From positions 1 to 64,000 of the forward strand of contig CALTTG010000007.1 of the NCBI GenBank assembly GCA_943908475.1: a stretch of DNA of 64,000 nucleotides, given 5' to 3'. The stretch is from an uncultured Burkholderiales bacterium (GTDB taxonomy: Bacteria; Pseudomonadota; Gammaproteobacteria; Burkholderiales; Burkholderiaceae_C). The position numbers and the translations under genes are program-made. The notes below the pieces were generated by a model. The model was not told the DNA's origin and did no database searches. It saw only the letters and a program-made list of their open reading frames with translations. Positions 33,261-41,539 of this stretch are shown piece after piece; positions within the stretch are counted from its first letter, which is position 1, and each line of letters starts with the position of its first letter.

Positions 33261-34160
33261 TCAGCCTGGCGCAGCCGCCTCGCGCAACAGCTGCGCGGCA
33301 CGCACGGCCATGGCCGTGCGGTGGCCGGGCCCGTGCACCAGGCCGATCGGGCGATGCAGCCCGGGGATGTCCAACGGCGTCAGCACCAGGCTGTCGGGCA
33401 GGTCCTCCGGACGGAACGCCCGGCGCGGGATGATGGTGATCAGCGGGGCCCGCTCGACCACACGCACCAAGGCTTGCAGGGTGTTGGCCTCCACCACCAC
33501 TTGCGGCGGGCGCAGCCCTTGCTGACGAATCAGCCGCTCGAAATTCTGACGCGCCACCTCGTGGGGCCCCGATGTCGCCGCGCGCCAGGTGTGCAGCTGG
33601 GTCGGGTCAAAGGGTACCCCGTGGGCCAAGGGGTGGTCTCGGTTGTGGACGAGGAAAAACCCATCGTCGAACAACCACTCCTGGGTGAGCCCTGCGGGCA
33701 GGGTCTCCGGCAAGGGGCACACCGCCAGGCTCATCTCGCGAGCGAGCAAGGCCTCGAACAAGGCGTCGTTGAACGCGGTGGTGAGCTGGATGACGGCGGC
33801 CGGTCGGTCGGCTTGCAAGCGAGGGAACAGCGCATCCACCAAGAAGTTGAACGTGCCCGGTGTCACCCCCAGGTGCACATGGCCGGCATGACCGCCTCCC
33901 AGGTCGCGCGCGGCCTGCACGGCATCGTCCATCACCGAGGCCGCTTGTGCGCTCAGGTTCAGAAAGGTGTGTCCGGCCTCTGTGAGCACCACACCTCGCG
34001 CCGTGCGCGTCATCAGGGCTGTGCCCACCCGAGCCTCCAAGCGGCTCAGAGCCTTGCTCAGGGCCGGCTGGGTCACCCCCAACACGTCGGCGGCACGCCC
34101 CAAGCTGCCCACACGGGCCATGACCTGAAAGTAGTGCAATTCATGGCTCAGCATGGGCAT
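33261..34160 (-). CDS. LysR-family transcriptional regulator
   Basis: A 299-residue LTTR: winged HTH at residues 4-62 (LHYFQVMARVGSLGRAADVLG; VTQPALSKALSRLE) and the two-lobed effector domain. An alternative start two codons on (ATG at 34154) is equally good. It converges with the epimerase operon (15 bases) and is divergent from the Mpo1-like gene at 34250, with an A/T-rich 89-base gap likely to hold its binding site. The effector is not predictable. Confidence 0.9.
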   Translation of the reverse strand: MPMLSHELHYFQVMARVGSLGRAADVLGVTQPALSKALSRLEARVGTALMTRTARGVVLTEAGHTFLNLSAQAASVMDDAVQAARDLGGGHAGHVHLGVTPGTFNFLVDALFPRLQADRPAAVIQLTTAFNDALFEALLAREMSLAVCPLPETLPAGLTQEWLFDDGFFLVHNRDHPLAHGVPFDPTQLHTWRAATSGPHEVARQNFERLIRQQGLRPPQVVVEANTLQALVRVVERAPLITIIPRRAFRPEDLPDSLVLTPLDIPGLHRPIGLVHGPGHRTAMAVRAAQLLREAAAPG

Positions 34161-34179
34161 GAACGAAAATTATGCTTTG

Positions 34180-34207
34180 TTGAACTTTGGTTATTTGATT
34201 TTATGGC
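34180..34207 (+). promoter_or_regulatory. Possible promoter in the LysR / Mpo1-like gap
   Basis: TTGAAC (34180-34185), 16 bases, TATGGC (34202-34207): a fair -35 with a poor -10, as expected for a promoter needing an activator such as the divergent LysR protein. The gap is much more A/T-rich than its surroundings. Confidence 0.35.
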
Positions 34208-34249
34208 CTGGGTGGGTGATGCTTCCCCCATGCCCAGCCAGGAGTCCCC

Positions 34250-34570
34250 ATGAGCACGCCAGAACACACGCCCACCTACCGGTCTTTCGCCGAGTTCTAC
34301 CCGTTCTACCTGTCCCAACACGCCAACCCGGTGTGCCGCCGGCTGCACTTGGTGGGCTCCACACTCGCCTTGGCCGTGGTTGCCTGGCTTGTGGCCACCG
34401 GCGCCTGGGTCTGGTTGCCCGCCACCTTGCTGATCGGTTATGGGTTTGCCTGGGTGGGGCACTTCTTTTTTGAGCACAACAAACCCGCCACCTTTCAGTA
34501 CCCGCTGTACAGCTTCATGGGCGACTGGGTGATGTGGTTTGACTGCCTGACCGGGCGGCGCCCCCTCTGA
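34250..34570 (+). CDS. Short Mpo1-like (DUF962) membrane protein
   Basis: A 106-residue protein of the DUF962 family: RSFAEFYPFYLSQHANPVC and RRLHLVGSTLALAVVAWL give the first His motifs, and WVGHFFFEHNKPATFQYPL the second; two to three membrane spans. It is shorter than the 175-residue relative at 18888. The family may oxidise hydroxylated fatty acids, by analogy with yeast Mpo1. It is divergent from a LysR gene, which may control it. Confidence 0.85.
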   Translation: MSTPEHTPTYRSFAEFYPFYLSQHANPVCRRLHLVGSTLALAVVAWLVATGAWVWLPATLLIGYGFAWVGHFFFEHNKPATFQYPLYSFMGDWVMWFDCLTGRRPL

Positions 34571-34579
34571 ATGAGGGGG
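34561..34579 (+). terminator. Hairpin at the end of the short Mpo1-like gene
   Basis: CCCCCTC (34561-34567) pairs with GAGGGGG (34573-34579) around the stop codon. There is no T-run, so termination is uncertain. Confidence 0.35.
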
Positions 34580-34648
34580 TGACTTGGTCGGGGGCTGTTC
34601 AATGCCTCGTCATGACGTGCAACCGCCCCTCGTGTCGCGCTGCGTGCC

Positions 34649-34676
34649 TTGCAAGCACAGCAGAGCCACCTAGCAT
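34649..34676 (+). promoter_or_regulatory. Possible promoter of PF10118 copy B
   Basis: TTGCAA (34649-34654), 16 bases, TAGCAT (34671-34676), about 50 bases ahead of the ATG at 34728. Both boxes are moderate matches. Confidence 0.4.
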
Positions 34677-34727
34677 CTGCGTCAGATCAAACCAAGTCGC
34701 CTTCAAGGCGAGCGAACGGAGACTGAC

Positions 34728-35609
34728 ATGAGCCAACAAGCCCTGCACAACGCCAAAGAACTCGTGGCCCGCGAGAAGCTCGATTTCGGCCTGGATGGCG
34801 ACCTGCCCCGCTGGTGGTACGAAAACAACCCCTACAAGTCGCGCCTGATCGACGCGCTGCAAGCCGCCTTCCCCGATGGCGAGCGCTACTTCATCACCTG
34901 TGTGCGCGCTTACCGCGAGCAAACCACCGACCCCAAACTGCTGGCCGAAATCAAGACCTTCATCCGCCAAGAGGGTCAGCACGGCATCGTGCACTCGAAG
35001 TACAACCAGCGCCTGCGCGAACAAGGCATGGACGTCGACGCCATCGTCGACTTCATCAACCGCAACAACGCCTTCCACACCAAGCACTTCTCGAAGGAAT
35101 ACAACCTGGCGCTGACCTCTGCTTTCGAGCACTTCACCGCCATGCTGGCCGAGATTTTCTTCGTCAAGAAGGAAACCATGGCCAATGCCGACCCCAAGCT
35201 GCGCGCCATGATGGCGTGGCACGCCGTGGAAGAGATGGAGCACAAGGCCGTGGCCTATGACGTGATGCAGCAAGTGGCCAAGGTCGGCTACTTCAAGCGC
35301 TGCGCGGCCATGCTGCACGTCATCGTCTTCCTGAGCGTGTTGACCATGCGCTTCACCAACCGCCTGCTCAAAAACGACGGCTTCTCGTTCGGTCAGCGCA
35401 TGTGGATGATGGCCAAGTCGCGTTGGTGGCTGTTTGGCTACAAGGGCGTGCTGTCCAGCCACCTGGGCACGCTGTTCGCCTACTTCAAGCCCGGGTTCCA
35501 CCCCTGGCAGCAAGAAGCCATCCACAACTACGACGCTTGGGTGGAGGCCTACGAGCGCACGGGCGACCCGATGGAAGCCGGTGCCGCGCTGTACCACGCG
35601 GCCCACTGA
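34728..35609 (+). CDS. PF10118 'metal-dependent hydrolase' with di-iron-like residues (copy B)
   Basis: A 293-residue paralogue of the protein at 27276, collinear over the whole length (REKLDFGLDGDLPRWW against REKLDFGLDGDIPRYWF in the other). Shared residues E52 (GERYF), E82-x-x-H85 (RQEGQH), E134 (FEHFT) and E169-x-x-H172 (EEMEHK) form an E / ExxH / E / ExxH series. It has its own promoter candidate and stands alone between the short Mpo1-like gene and an MBL-fold gene. The two copies probably act on related substrates under different control. Confidence 0.82.
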   Translation: MSQQALHNAKELVAREKLDFGLDGDLPRWWYENNPYKSRLIDALQAAFPDGERYFITCVRAYREQTTDPKLLAEIKTFIRQEGQHGIVHSKYNQRLREQGMDVDAIVDFINRNNAFHTKHFSKEYNLALTSAFEHFTAMLAEIFFVKKETMANADPKLRAMMAWHAVEEMEHKAVAYDVMQQVAKVGYFKRCAAMLHVIVFLSVLTMRFTNRLLKNDGFSFGQRMWMMAKSRWWLFGYKGVLSSHLGTLFAYFKPGFHPWQQEAIHNYDAWVEAYERTGDPMEAGAALYHAAH

Positions 35610-35662
35610 GCCCCAGGGGGCCTGGAAGTTGATAATGTGCCCGCAAACTTTCAGGCCCCTCC

Positions 35663-36295
35663 ATGCTTCACCGCCTCACCATCCCTGTCACCGCCTTTGA
35701 CCAGAACGCTTCGCTGATCTGGTGCGACGAAACCCAAGAAGCGGCGTTGGTGGACCCCGGCGGCGACATCCCGAAGCTCATGGGCGAAATCGAGCGTCGG
35801 GGCCTGACGCTCAAATCCATCTTGCTGACCCACGCGCACATTGACCACGCGGGGGCGACCGGCACGATTGCGCGCACCCAGGGCGTGCCCATCATCGGCC
35901 CGCACCGAGGCGACGACTACTGGATTGAGGCACTGCCCCAGCAAAGCCAGATGTTCGGCTTCCCTCAGGCCGAGCCCTTCACCCCGGACCGCTGGTTGGA
36001 ACATGGTGACACCGTGCAGGTGGGCAACGTGACACTGGAGGTGTTGCACTGCCCGGGCCACACGCCCGGCCACGTGGTGTTCTACGACGCGGGCAACCGC
36101 CATGCCTACGTGGGCGATGTGCTGTTTGCAGGCAGCGTTGGGCGCACCGACTTTCCCGGCGGCAACCATGCGCACCTGATGGATGCGATCAAGAACCGCC
36201 TGTTTGCCTTGGGCGATGAGGTGACCTTCACCCCCGGCCATGGCCCGGAAAGCCACCTCGGCGAAGAGCGGCTGTACAACCCGTTTCTGCGCTGA
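35663..36295 (+). CDS. MBL-fold hydrolase (glyoxalase II / YcbL-like)
   Basis: A 210-residue metallo-beta-lactamase-fold hydrolase with complete metal motifs: THAHIDHAG near residues 55-63, CPGHTPGHVVFY, GDVLFAGSVGRTDFPGG and a terminal GHGPES. This short form without the glyoxalase II C-terminal domain is the YcbL type, which hydrolyses S-lactoylglutathione or related thioesters. Canonical, unlike the altered member at 31081. Single gene. Confidence 0.9.
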   Translation: MLHRLTIPVTAFDQNASLIWCDETQEAALVDPGGDIPKLMGEIERRGLTLKSILLTHAHIDHAGATGTIARTQGVPIIGPHRGDDYWIEALPQQSQMFGFPQAEPFTPDRWLEHGDTVQVGNVTLEVLHCPGHTPGHVVFYDAGNRHAYVGDVLFAGSVGRTDFPGGNHAHLMDAIKNRLFALGDEVTFTPGHGPESHLGEERLYNPFLR

Positions 36296-36358
36296 ATCAG
36301 CGGCGGCAGTGGGGGGCCCACCACGGGCCGCATGCGCAGACCATGCAAAATCGTCGGC

Positions 36359-39300
36359 ATGCAGAACGACACCACACACCAGGGATCCACCGCTGCCCCA
36401 GCGCAAGCGTTCATTGAAAAGTGGCAAGGCGCAGACGGCAGCGAGCGCGCGAACTACCAGCTCTTCATCACCGAACTGTGTGAGCTGTTGAGCCTGCCCA
36501 AGCCGGAGCCCGCCAGGCAAGACAGCGCCGACAACGCCTACACCTTTGAGCGCCACGTCAAGATGAGCCTGGGCGACGGCAGCCAGGCCGATCGCTACCT
36601 CGACTGCTACCGCCGCGGCACCTTTGTGCTGGAGGCCAAGAAAGTGCGCGCAGGCGCGCACACCAAAGGCTTTGACGACGCCCTGCTGCGCGCCCGGGCA
36701 CAAGCCGAAGCCTACGCGCGCGCACTGCCTGCCGACGAAGGCCGCCCGCCTTTCGTGGTGGTGGTCGACGTGGGGCATGTGATCGAGCTCTACGCAGAGT
36801 TCACCCGCAGCGGCGCCACCTACACGCCGTTTCCTGATTCACGCAGCCACCGGATCAAGCTCACTGAACTCGCAGATGAAACGGTGCGCGAGCGCCTGCG
36901 TCAAGTCTGGCTCGACCCGATGGCGCTCGACCCGGCCCGCCGCAGCGCCGAAGTCACCCGGGAGGTGGCCGCTCACCTCGCCGACCTGGCGCGCTCGCTC
37001 GAAGCCAACGGCCACAGCAGTGAACACGTGGCCGCCTTCCTCACACGGGCACTGTTCAGCATGTTTGCAGAAGATGTGCAACTGCTGCCCAAAGACAGCT
37101 TCCGTGGCTTGCTGGAGCAGCACCGCAACGCACCTGCCACCCTGGTGCAGATGCTGCGCATCCTCTGGAAGGACATGGACCTGGGTGGCTTCACCGCCGC
37201 GCTCATGCCGCCCACCGACGTGCTGCGCTTCAACGGCAAGATTTTCAAAGGCCACGCGCACGACGGCTATGTGCTGAACCTGAACCCGGCGCAGATCGAC
37301 ACCCTGCTGCGCGCCGCCAAGGCCGACTGGAAGTCGGTCGAGCCCGCCATCTTCGGCACCCTGCTGGAGCGGGCGCTGAACCCCGACGAACGCCACGCCC
37401 TGGGCGCCCACTACACCCCGCGTGCCTACGTGGAGCGTCTGGTGCTGCCCACCGTGATCGAGCCCCTGCGCCAGCAGTGGGCCGACGCGCAAGCCGCCGC
37501 CTTGCTGCTCGCCCGCGAAGCCGATGACCTGCTGCACCCCCTTGATGCCAAAGGCCAGCCCAAGGCCCCCACCCGCAAGCAAGAGCTGGAAGCGGCCAAA
37601 AAGCAGAAAGAAGCGCGCGACGAGATCAAGCGCTTTCACCACCACCTGTGCACCCTGCGCGTGCTCGACCCCGCCTGCGGCAGCGGCAACTTCCTGTACG
37701 TGACGCTGGAGCACCTCAAGCGGCTGGAGGGGGAGGTGCTCAACCAGCTCGCCGACCTGGGCGAAGCGCAAGACAAACTCGGGCTGGAGGGCGAAACCGT
37801 CACGCCCAAACAGCTGCTGGGCATCGAGCTCAACCAGCGCGCCGCCGCCCTGGCCGAGCTGGTGCTGTGGATCGGTCACCTGCAGTGGCACATCCGCACC
37901 CAAGGCAACGCCAGCGTGGCCGAACCCGTGGTACACGACTTCGGCAACATCGAAAACCGCGACGCCGTGCTCGCCTTCGATGGGCAAGAACTGGCGGTGG
38001 ATGAGCAAGGTCGACAACTCACTCGCTGGGACGGCAAGACCTTCAAAACCCACCCGGTGACGGGCGAGCCCGTGCCCGACGAAGCCGCGCAAGTGCCCCA
38101 GTGGCGCTACCTGAACCCGCGTGCAGCCACATGGCCACAGGCCGACTACATCGTGGGCAACCCGCCCTTCATTGGTGCCAGCACCATGCGCGCCGCCTTG
38201 GGAGATGGTTATGTGCAAGCCCTGCGAGAAGCCCGGCCCAGCGTGCCCGAAAGCGCCGACTTCGTCATGCACTGGTGGGACCAGGCCGCGCGCACCGTGC
38301 GCCAGGGCCACGCGCAGCAGTTTGGCCTGATCACCACCAACAGCCTGCGCCAGACCTTCAACCGCCGCGTGATCGAAGCGCACTTGAACGACACCAAAGC
38401 CCCGCTGCACCTGCGCTTTGCCGTGCCCGACCACCCCTGGGTGGACAGCGCCGCCGGTGCCGCCGTGCGCATTGCCATGAGCGTGGGCGCGCCCGGCCAG
38501 GGCGAAGGCCGCCTGCTGACCGTGCACAGCGAAGCGGCGGGCGAGCACGATGAGGTGCAGGTGAGCCTGGCCGAGCGCCAAGGCAGCCTGCACGCGGACT
38601 TGCGCGTGGGCGCCAACGTGGCGGGGGCCAAGGCTTTGGTCGCCAACAACCACCTGAGCAACCGGGGCGTGCAGTTGTTTGGCGCCGGTTTCATCGTCAC
38701 CCCCGACGAAGCCGAGCAACTGGGGCTGGGCCGCGAAGCAGGCCTGGAGCGACACATCCGCCAGTACCGCAATGGCCGCGACCTGACGGGCTCGCCGCGT
38801 GGCGTGATGGTGATCGACGCCTTTGGACTCACCGCCGAAGAACTGCGCGTGCGCCATCCGGCCACCTACCAATGGCTGCTCACCAAGGTGAAGCCTGAGC
38901 GAGACTTGAACAATCGAGACACCTACCGCTTGAACTGGTGGTACTTCGGGGAACCACGAAAAGTCTTGCGCGAACAGCTCGTTGGCCTGCCCCGCTACAT
39001 CGCCACCGTGGAAACCACCAAGCACCGCGTCTTCCAGCTCCTGGATGCCAGCGTCTTGCCCGACAACAAGCTGATCGCCATCGCCCTGAGCGATGCCTTG
39101 CATTTGGGCATGCTGTCGAGCACACCGCACGTAGCGTGGGCGCTGGCCTCTGGCAGTTGGCTGGGCGTTGGCAACGACCCGGTGTACGTCAAAACCCGCT
39201 GCTTCGAAACCTTTCCCTTCCCCGCTGACGACACCGGTTTCGCCCCCAGCAGCCCCTTGGCCGGCACCATCCGCGCCCGCGCCGAAGCCATCGACGCCCA

Positions 39301-39976
39301 CCGCAAGCAGGTGCTCGCCTCCGAGGCGGGCCAGCAAGCGGGCCTGACCCTCACCGGCCTGTACAACGTGCTCGACGCCCTGCGCGCCGGCCGCCCCCTG
39401 AGCGCCAAAGAAAAGCTGCACCACGACACCGGCCTGGTCGGCGTGCTGCAAAGCCTGCACGACGAGCTGGACGCCGCCGTGCTGCAAGCCTACGGCTGGC
39501 CAGACCTGGGCCCCGTGCCCTGGGCCGACGAGGTCGCCCGCCAGGCCTGGACCGAAGCCTTGCTCGAACGCCTGGTGGCGCTCAACACCCGCCGCGCCGC
39601 CGACGAAGCCCGTGGCGTGGTGCGCTGGCTGCGCCCCGAGTTCCAGAACCCCACCACACCAGGCAGCGCAACCACCGAGCAAGCCGGGGACACGGAGCAC
39701 GCCGAAGGCGACGACGCCTCCGACCAGGCAACCCCAGGCGCCAGCACCAGCGTGGCGCGCCGCCCCTGGCCTGCCGACCTGCCCGAGCAAATGCGCGCCA
39801 CCGCCGAGGTGCTGGCCGCCAGCGCCATCGCCCTGAACACTGAGGCCATCGCGGGCCACTTCACGGGCCGAGGCCCCTGGAAGAAGCGCCTGCCCCAGAT
39901 CCTCGACACGCTGGAAGCACTGGGGCGAGCCCGCAAGGTGACATCGCTGGCAGGAGGCACGTGGTCGCGTGCATGA
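36359..39976 (+). CDS. MmeI-like type IIG/IIL restriction-modification enzyme
   Basis: A 1205-residue single-chain restriction enzyme and N6-adenine methyltransferase. The N-terminal nuclease motif is D82-x9-E92-A-K94 (LDCYRRGTFVLEAKK), the same spacing as the D-x9-ExK motif of MmeI. A helical linker (about 150-420) follows, then methyltransferase motif I DPACGSGNF (437-445) and catalytic NPPF (601-604). The remainder is target recognition and a longer C-terminal extension than in MmeI (919 residues). Such enzymes methylate one strand and cut about 20 bases away. ATG at 36359 was preferred to one at 36332; neither has a clear ribosome site. A toxin-antitoxin pair follows. Confidence 0.85.
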   Translation: MQNDTTHQGSTAAPAQAFIEKWQGADGSERANYQLFITELCELLSLPKPEPARQDSADNAYTFERHVKMSLGDGSQADRYLDCYRRGTFVLEAKKVRAGAHTKGFDDALLRARAQAEAYARALPADEGRPPFVVVVDVGHVIELYAEFTRSGATYTPFPDSRSHRIKLTELADETVRERLRQVWLDPMALDPARRSAEVTREVAAHLADLARSLEANGHSSEHVAAFLTRALFSMFAEDVQLLPKDSFRGLLEQHRNAPATLVQMLRILWKDMDLGGFTAALMPPTDVLRFNGKIFKGHAHDGYVLNLNPAQIDTLLRAAKADWKSVEPAIFGTLLERALNPDERHALGAHYTPRAYVERLVLPTVIEPLRQQWADAQAAALLLAREADDLLHPLDAKGQPKAPTRKQELEAAKKQKEARDEIKRFHHHLCTLRVLDPACGSGNFLYVTLEHLKRLEGEVLNQLADLGEAQDKLGLEGETVTPKQLLGIELNQRAAALAELVLWIGHLQWHIRTQGNASVAEPVVHDFGNIENRDAVLAFDGQELAVDEQGRQLTRWDGKTFKTHPVTGEPVPDEAAQVPQWRYLNPRAATWPQADYIVGNPPFIGASTMRAALGDGYVQALREARPSVPESADFVMHWWDQAARTVRQGHAQQFGLITTNSLRQTFNRRVIEAHLNDTKAPLHLRFAVPDHPWVDSAAGAAVRIAMSVGAPGQGEGRLLTVHSEAAGEHDEVQVSLAERQGSLHADLRVGANVAGAKALVANNHLSNRGVQLFGAGFIVTPDEAEQLGLGREAGLERHIRQYRNGRDLTGSPRGVMVIDAFGLTAEELRVRHPATYQWLLTKVKPERDLNNRDTYRLNWWYFGEPRKVLREQLVGLPRYIATVETTKHRVFQLLDASVLPDNKLIAIALSDALHLGMLSSTPHVAWALASGSWLGVGNDPVYVKTRCFETFPFPADDTGFAPSSPLAGTIRARAEAIDAHRKQVLASEAGQQAGLTLTGLYNVLDALRAGRPLSAKEKLHHDTGLVGVLQSLHDELDAAVLQAYGWPDLGPVPWADEVARQAWTEALLERLVALNTRRAADEARGVVRWLRPEFQNPTTPGSATTEQAGDTEHAEGDDASDQATPGASTSVARRPWPADLPEQMRATAEVLAASAIALNTEAIAGHFTGRGPWKKRLPQILDTLEALGRARKVTSLAGGTWSRA

Positions 39977-40018
39977 TTCACGCATCGCCCCTCCACATGG
40001 GGGGCATTCAAACCAAAT

Positions 40019-40049
40019 GGTTTACCTGATCGGTAAACCGAAATATGAT
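40019..40049 (+). promoter_or_regulatory. Autoregulated promoter/operator of the higBA pair
   Basis: GGTTTACC (40019-40026) and GGTAAACC (40032-40039) form a perfect 8-base inverted repeat with a 5-base centre. A sigma-70 promoter overlaps it: -35 TTTACC (40021-40026), 17 bases, -10 TATGAT (40044-40049). An antitoxin dimer bound there would cover the -35, the usual logic of HigA autorepression. Confidence 0.75.
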
Positions 40050-40062
40050 TCAGGGCTGACGC

Positions 40063-40392
40063 TTGGAAATTCGCTTTCGCAACAAGAAACTGCGCGAGGT
40101 CTGCGAGCAACGCAAGGTGGCGGTCAAGCAGCTGGGCTCGCTCAGCGCCAACAAGCTGCAGATCCGCCTGGCGGCTTTGGAAGCCGCCGGTTGCGTGTCT
40201 GACCTCATCGCGGGCCGCCCGCATGAGCTGACAGGCCAACGGGCAGGGCAGTTCGCCCTGGATTTGTCTGGCGGCTGGCGCCTGGTGTTCTCGCCCGACC
40301 ACGAGCCGCGCCCACAGCGCCAAGATGGCGGCACCGACTGGCAGCGGGTCACCATCGTCTGCATTGAATACATCGGGGACTACCATGACTGA
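40063..40392 (+). CDS. higB: HigB-family toxin (RelE/ParE superfamily)
   Basis: A 109-residue basic protein of the HigB / plasmid-maintenance killer family: MEIRFRNKKLREVCEQ, then NKLQIRLAALEAA and the core GRPHELTGQRAGQFALDL-SGGWRLVF, ending with IEYIGDYHD. HigB toxins cleave mRNA on the ribosome. The start is TTG at 40063: the only in-frame upstream ATG (40045) meets a stop after four codons. It overlaps the antitoxin gene by 8 bases, toxin first, as in higBA loci. Rare TTG initiation would keep toxin synthesis low. Confidence 0.85.
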   Translation: MEIRFRNKKLREVCEQRKVAVKQLGSLSANKLQIRLAALEAAGCVSDLIAGRPHELTGQRAGQFALDLSGGWRLVFSPDHEPRPQRQDGGTDWQRVTIVCIEYIGDYHD

Positions 40393-41515
40393 TCCGCACA
40401 CACCTTTTGCCCCGGACTGGGTCTCGCCGCCCGGCGAAGCCATCCAGGATCTGGCTGAAGAACGCGGTTGGTCGCAGCAAGAGCTGGCACGTCGCCTGGG
40501 GTACACCGAGAAGCACGTCAGCCAGCTGGTCAACGGCAAGGTGGCGCTGACCGTCGATGCCGCCCAGCGGCTGGAACGGGTGCTCGGCAGCACGCTCGAT
40601 TTCTGGCTCAACCTGGAAGCCAACTTTCGGCGCCACAGTGCACGGCTTGCCGCCGCACAGCAGCAAGCCACATGGGTTGACTGGCTGGACGAGCTGCCCC
40701 TCAAAGACATCATGGCTTGCGGGGCATTGCCCAAGGTCCGCCTGGATGCCCGCAGCAAGCCGGGCCTGGTCGACGCGTGCCTCAAGCTGTTCGGCGTGGC
40801 GTCACCGCAAGAGTGGCGTGCACATTACGGTGCCATGCAGGTGGACTTCAGACGCAGCGGGGCCGACCAGGCCGACGTGGGCGCCATCGCCACCTGGCTG
40901 CGCCTGGGCGAGCAACAGGCCGAACGGCTGGAGGGTCCTGACTACGACGCGTCTCGCTTCAAACAGGCCTTGACCGCCTTGCGCACGCTCACCACCGCGC
41001 GCCCCGAGGTGTTTGAGCCCACGATGCGCCGGCTGTTGCGCGAGGCCGGCGTGGCGTTCGTGCTGGTGCCCGCCATTCCCCGCGCACGCGTGAGCGGCGT
41101 GGCCCGCTGGCTGGCGCCGCATCGGCCCTTGATCCAGTTGTCGCTGTACGGCAAAACCAACGACAAGTTCTGGTTCACGTTTTTCCACGAAGCCGCTCAC
41201 GTGCTGCTTCATGGCGGCAACAAGTCTGCACGCCAGTCCATCTTCTTGGACGACCCCAGCAGCGCCCACACCGACGACCCGCGAGAGCACGAGGCCAATG
41301 TCTGGGCGGGCAATTGGCTGATTCCCGCCGATCAGGCCCACATGCTACCCAAGCTGCGGAGCAAAGCGGCGGTCCGGGCCTTTGCCCAGCAGCTAGGCAT
41401 TCACCCTGGCATTGTGGTGGGCAGGCTTCAACACGATGGGCTCATTCCCCCCTCGTGGTTCAACGACCTGAAGACCACGCTGGTGTTCAAGATGGACGCC
41501 GCGCCGACCGGCTGA
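40385..41515 (+). CDS. higA: HigA antitoxin fused to an ImmA/IrrE-type peptidase
   Basis: A 376-residue protein: HTH_3/XRE domain (residues 18-75; WSQQELARRLGYTEKHVSQL) of HigA type, a middle helical region, and a C-terminal ImmA/IrrE (DUF955) metallopeptidase domain with HEAAH at 268-272. In phage and DNA-damage systems such peptidases cut an XRE repressor, so a repressor fused to its own peptidase can in principle switch itself off. The start overlaps higB by 8 bases. It probably binds the inverted repeat at 40019-40039. Typical HigA antitoxins have about 100 residues. Confidence 0.85.
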   Translation: MTDPHTPFAPDWVSPPGEAIQDLAEERGWSQQELARRLGYTEKHVSQLVNGKVALTVDAAQRLERVLGSTLDFWLNLEANFRRHSARLAAAQQQATWVDWLDELPLKDIMACGALPKVRLDARSKPGLVDACLKLFGVASPQEWRAHYGAMQVDFRRSGADQADVGAIATWLRLGEQQAERLEGPDYDASRFKQALTALRTLTTARPEVFEPTMRRLLREAGVAFVLVPAIPRARVSGVARWLAPHRPLIQLSLYGKTNDKFWFTFFHEAAHVLLHGGNKSARQSIFLDDPSSAHTDDPREHEANVWAGNWLIPADQAHMLPKLRSKAAVRAFAQQLGIHPGIVVGRLQHDGLIPPSWFNDLKTTLVFKMDAAPTG

Positions 41516-41539
41516 CCCTCCCGCTCGCATCGCCTCGCA

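Noticed and set aside
36839..39985. A 1048-codon open frame antisense to the restriction enzyme gene
   Set aside because: It mirrors the codon periodicity of the real gene in GC-rich DNA, shows no domain, and its composition (Gly/Val/His/Gln-rich) is typical of a shadow frame.
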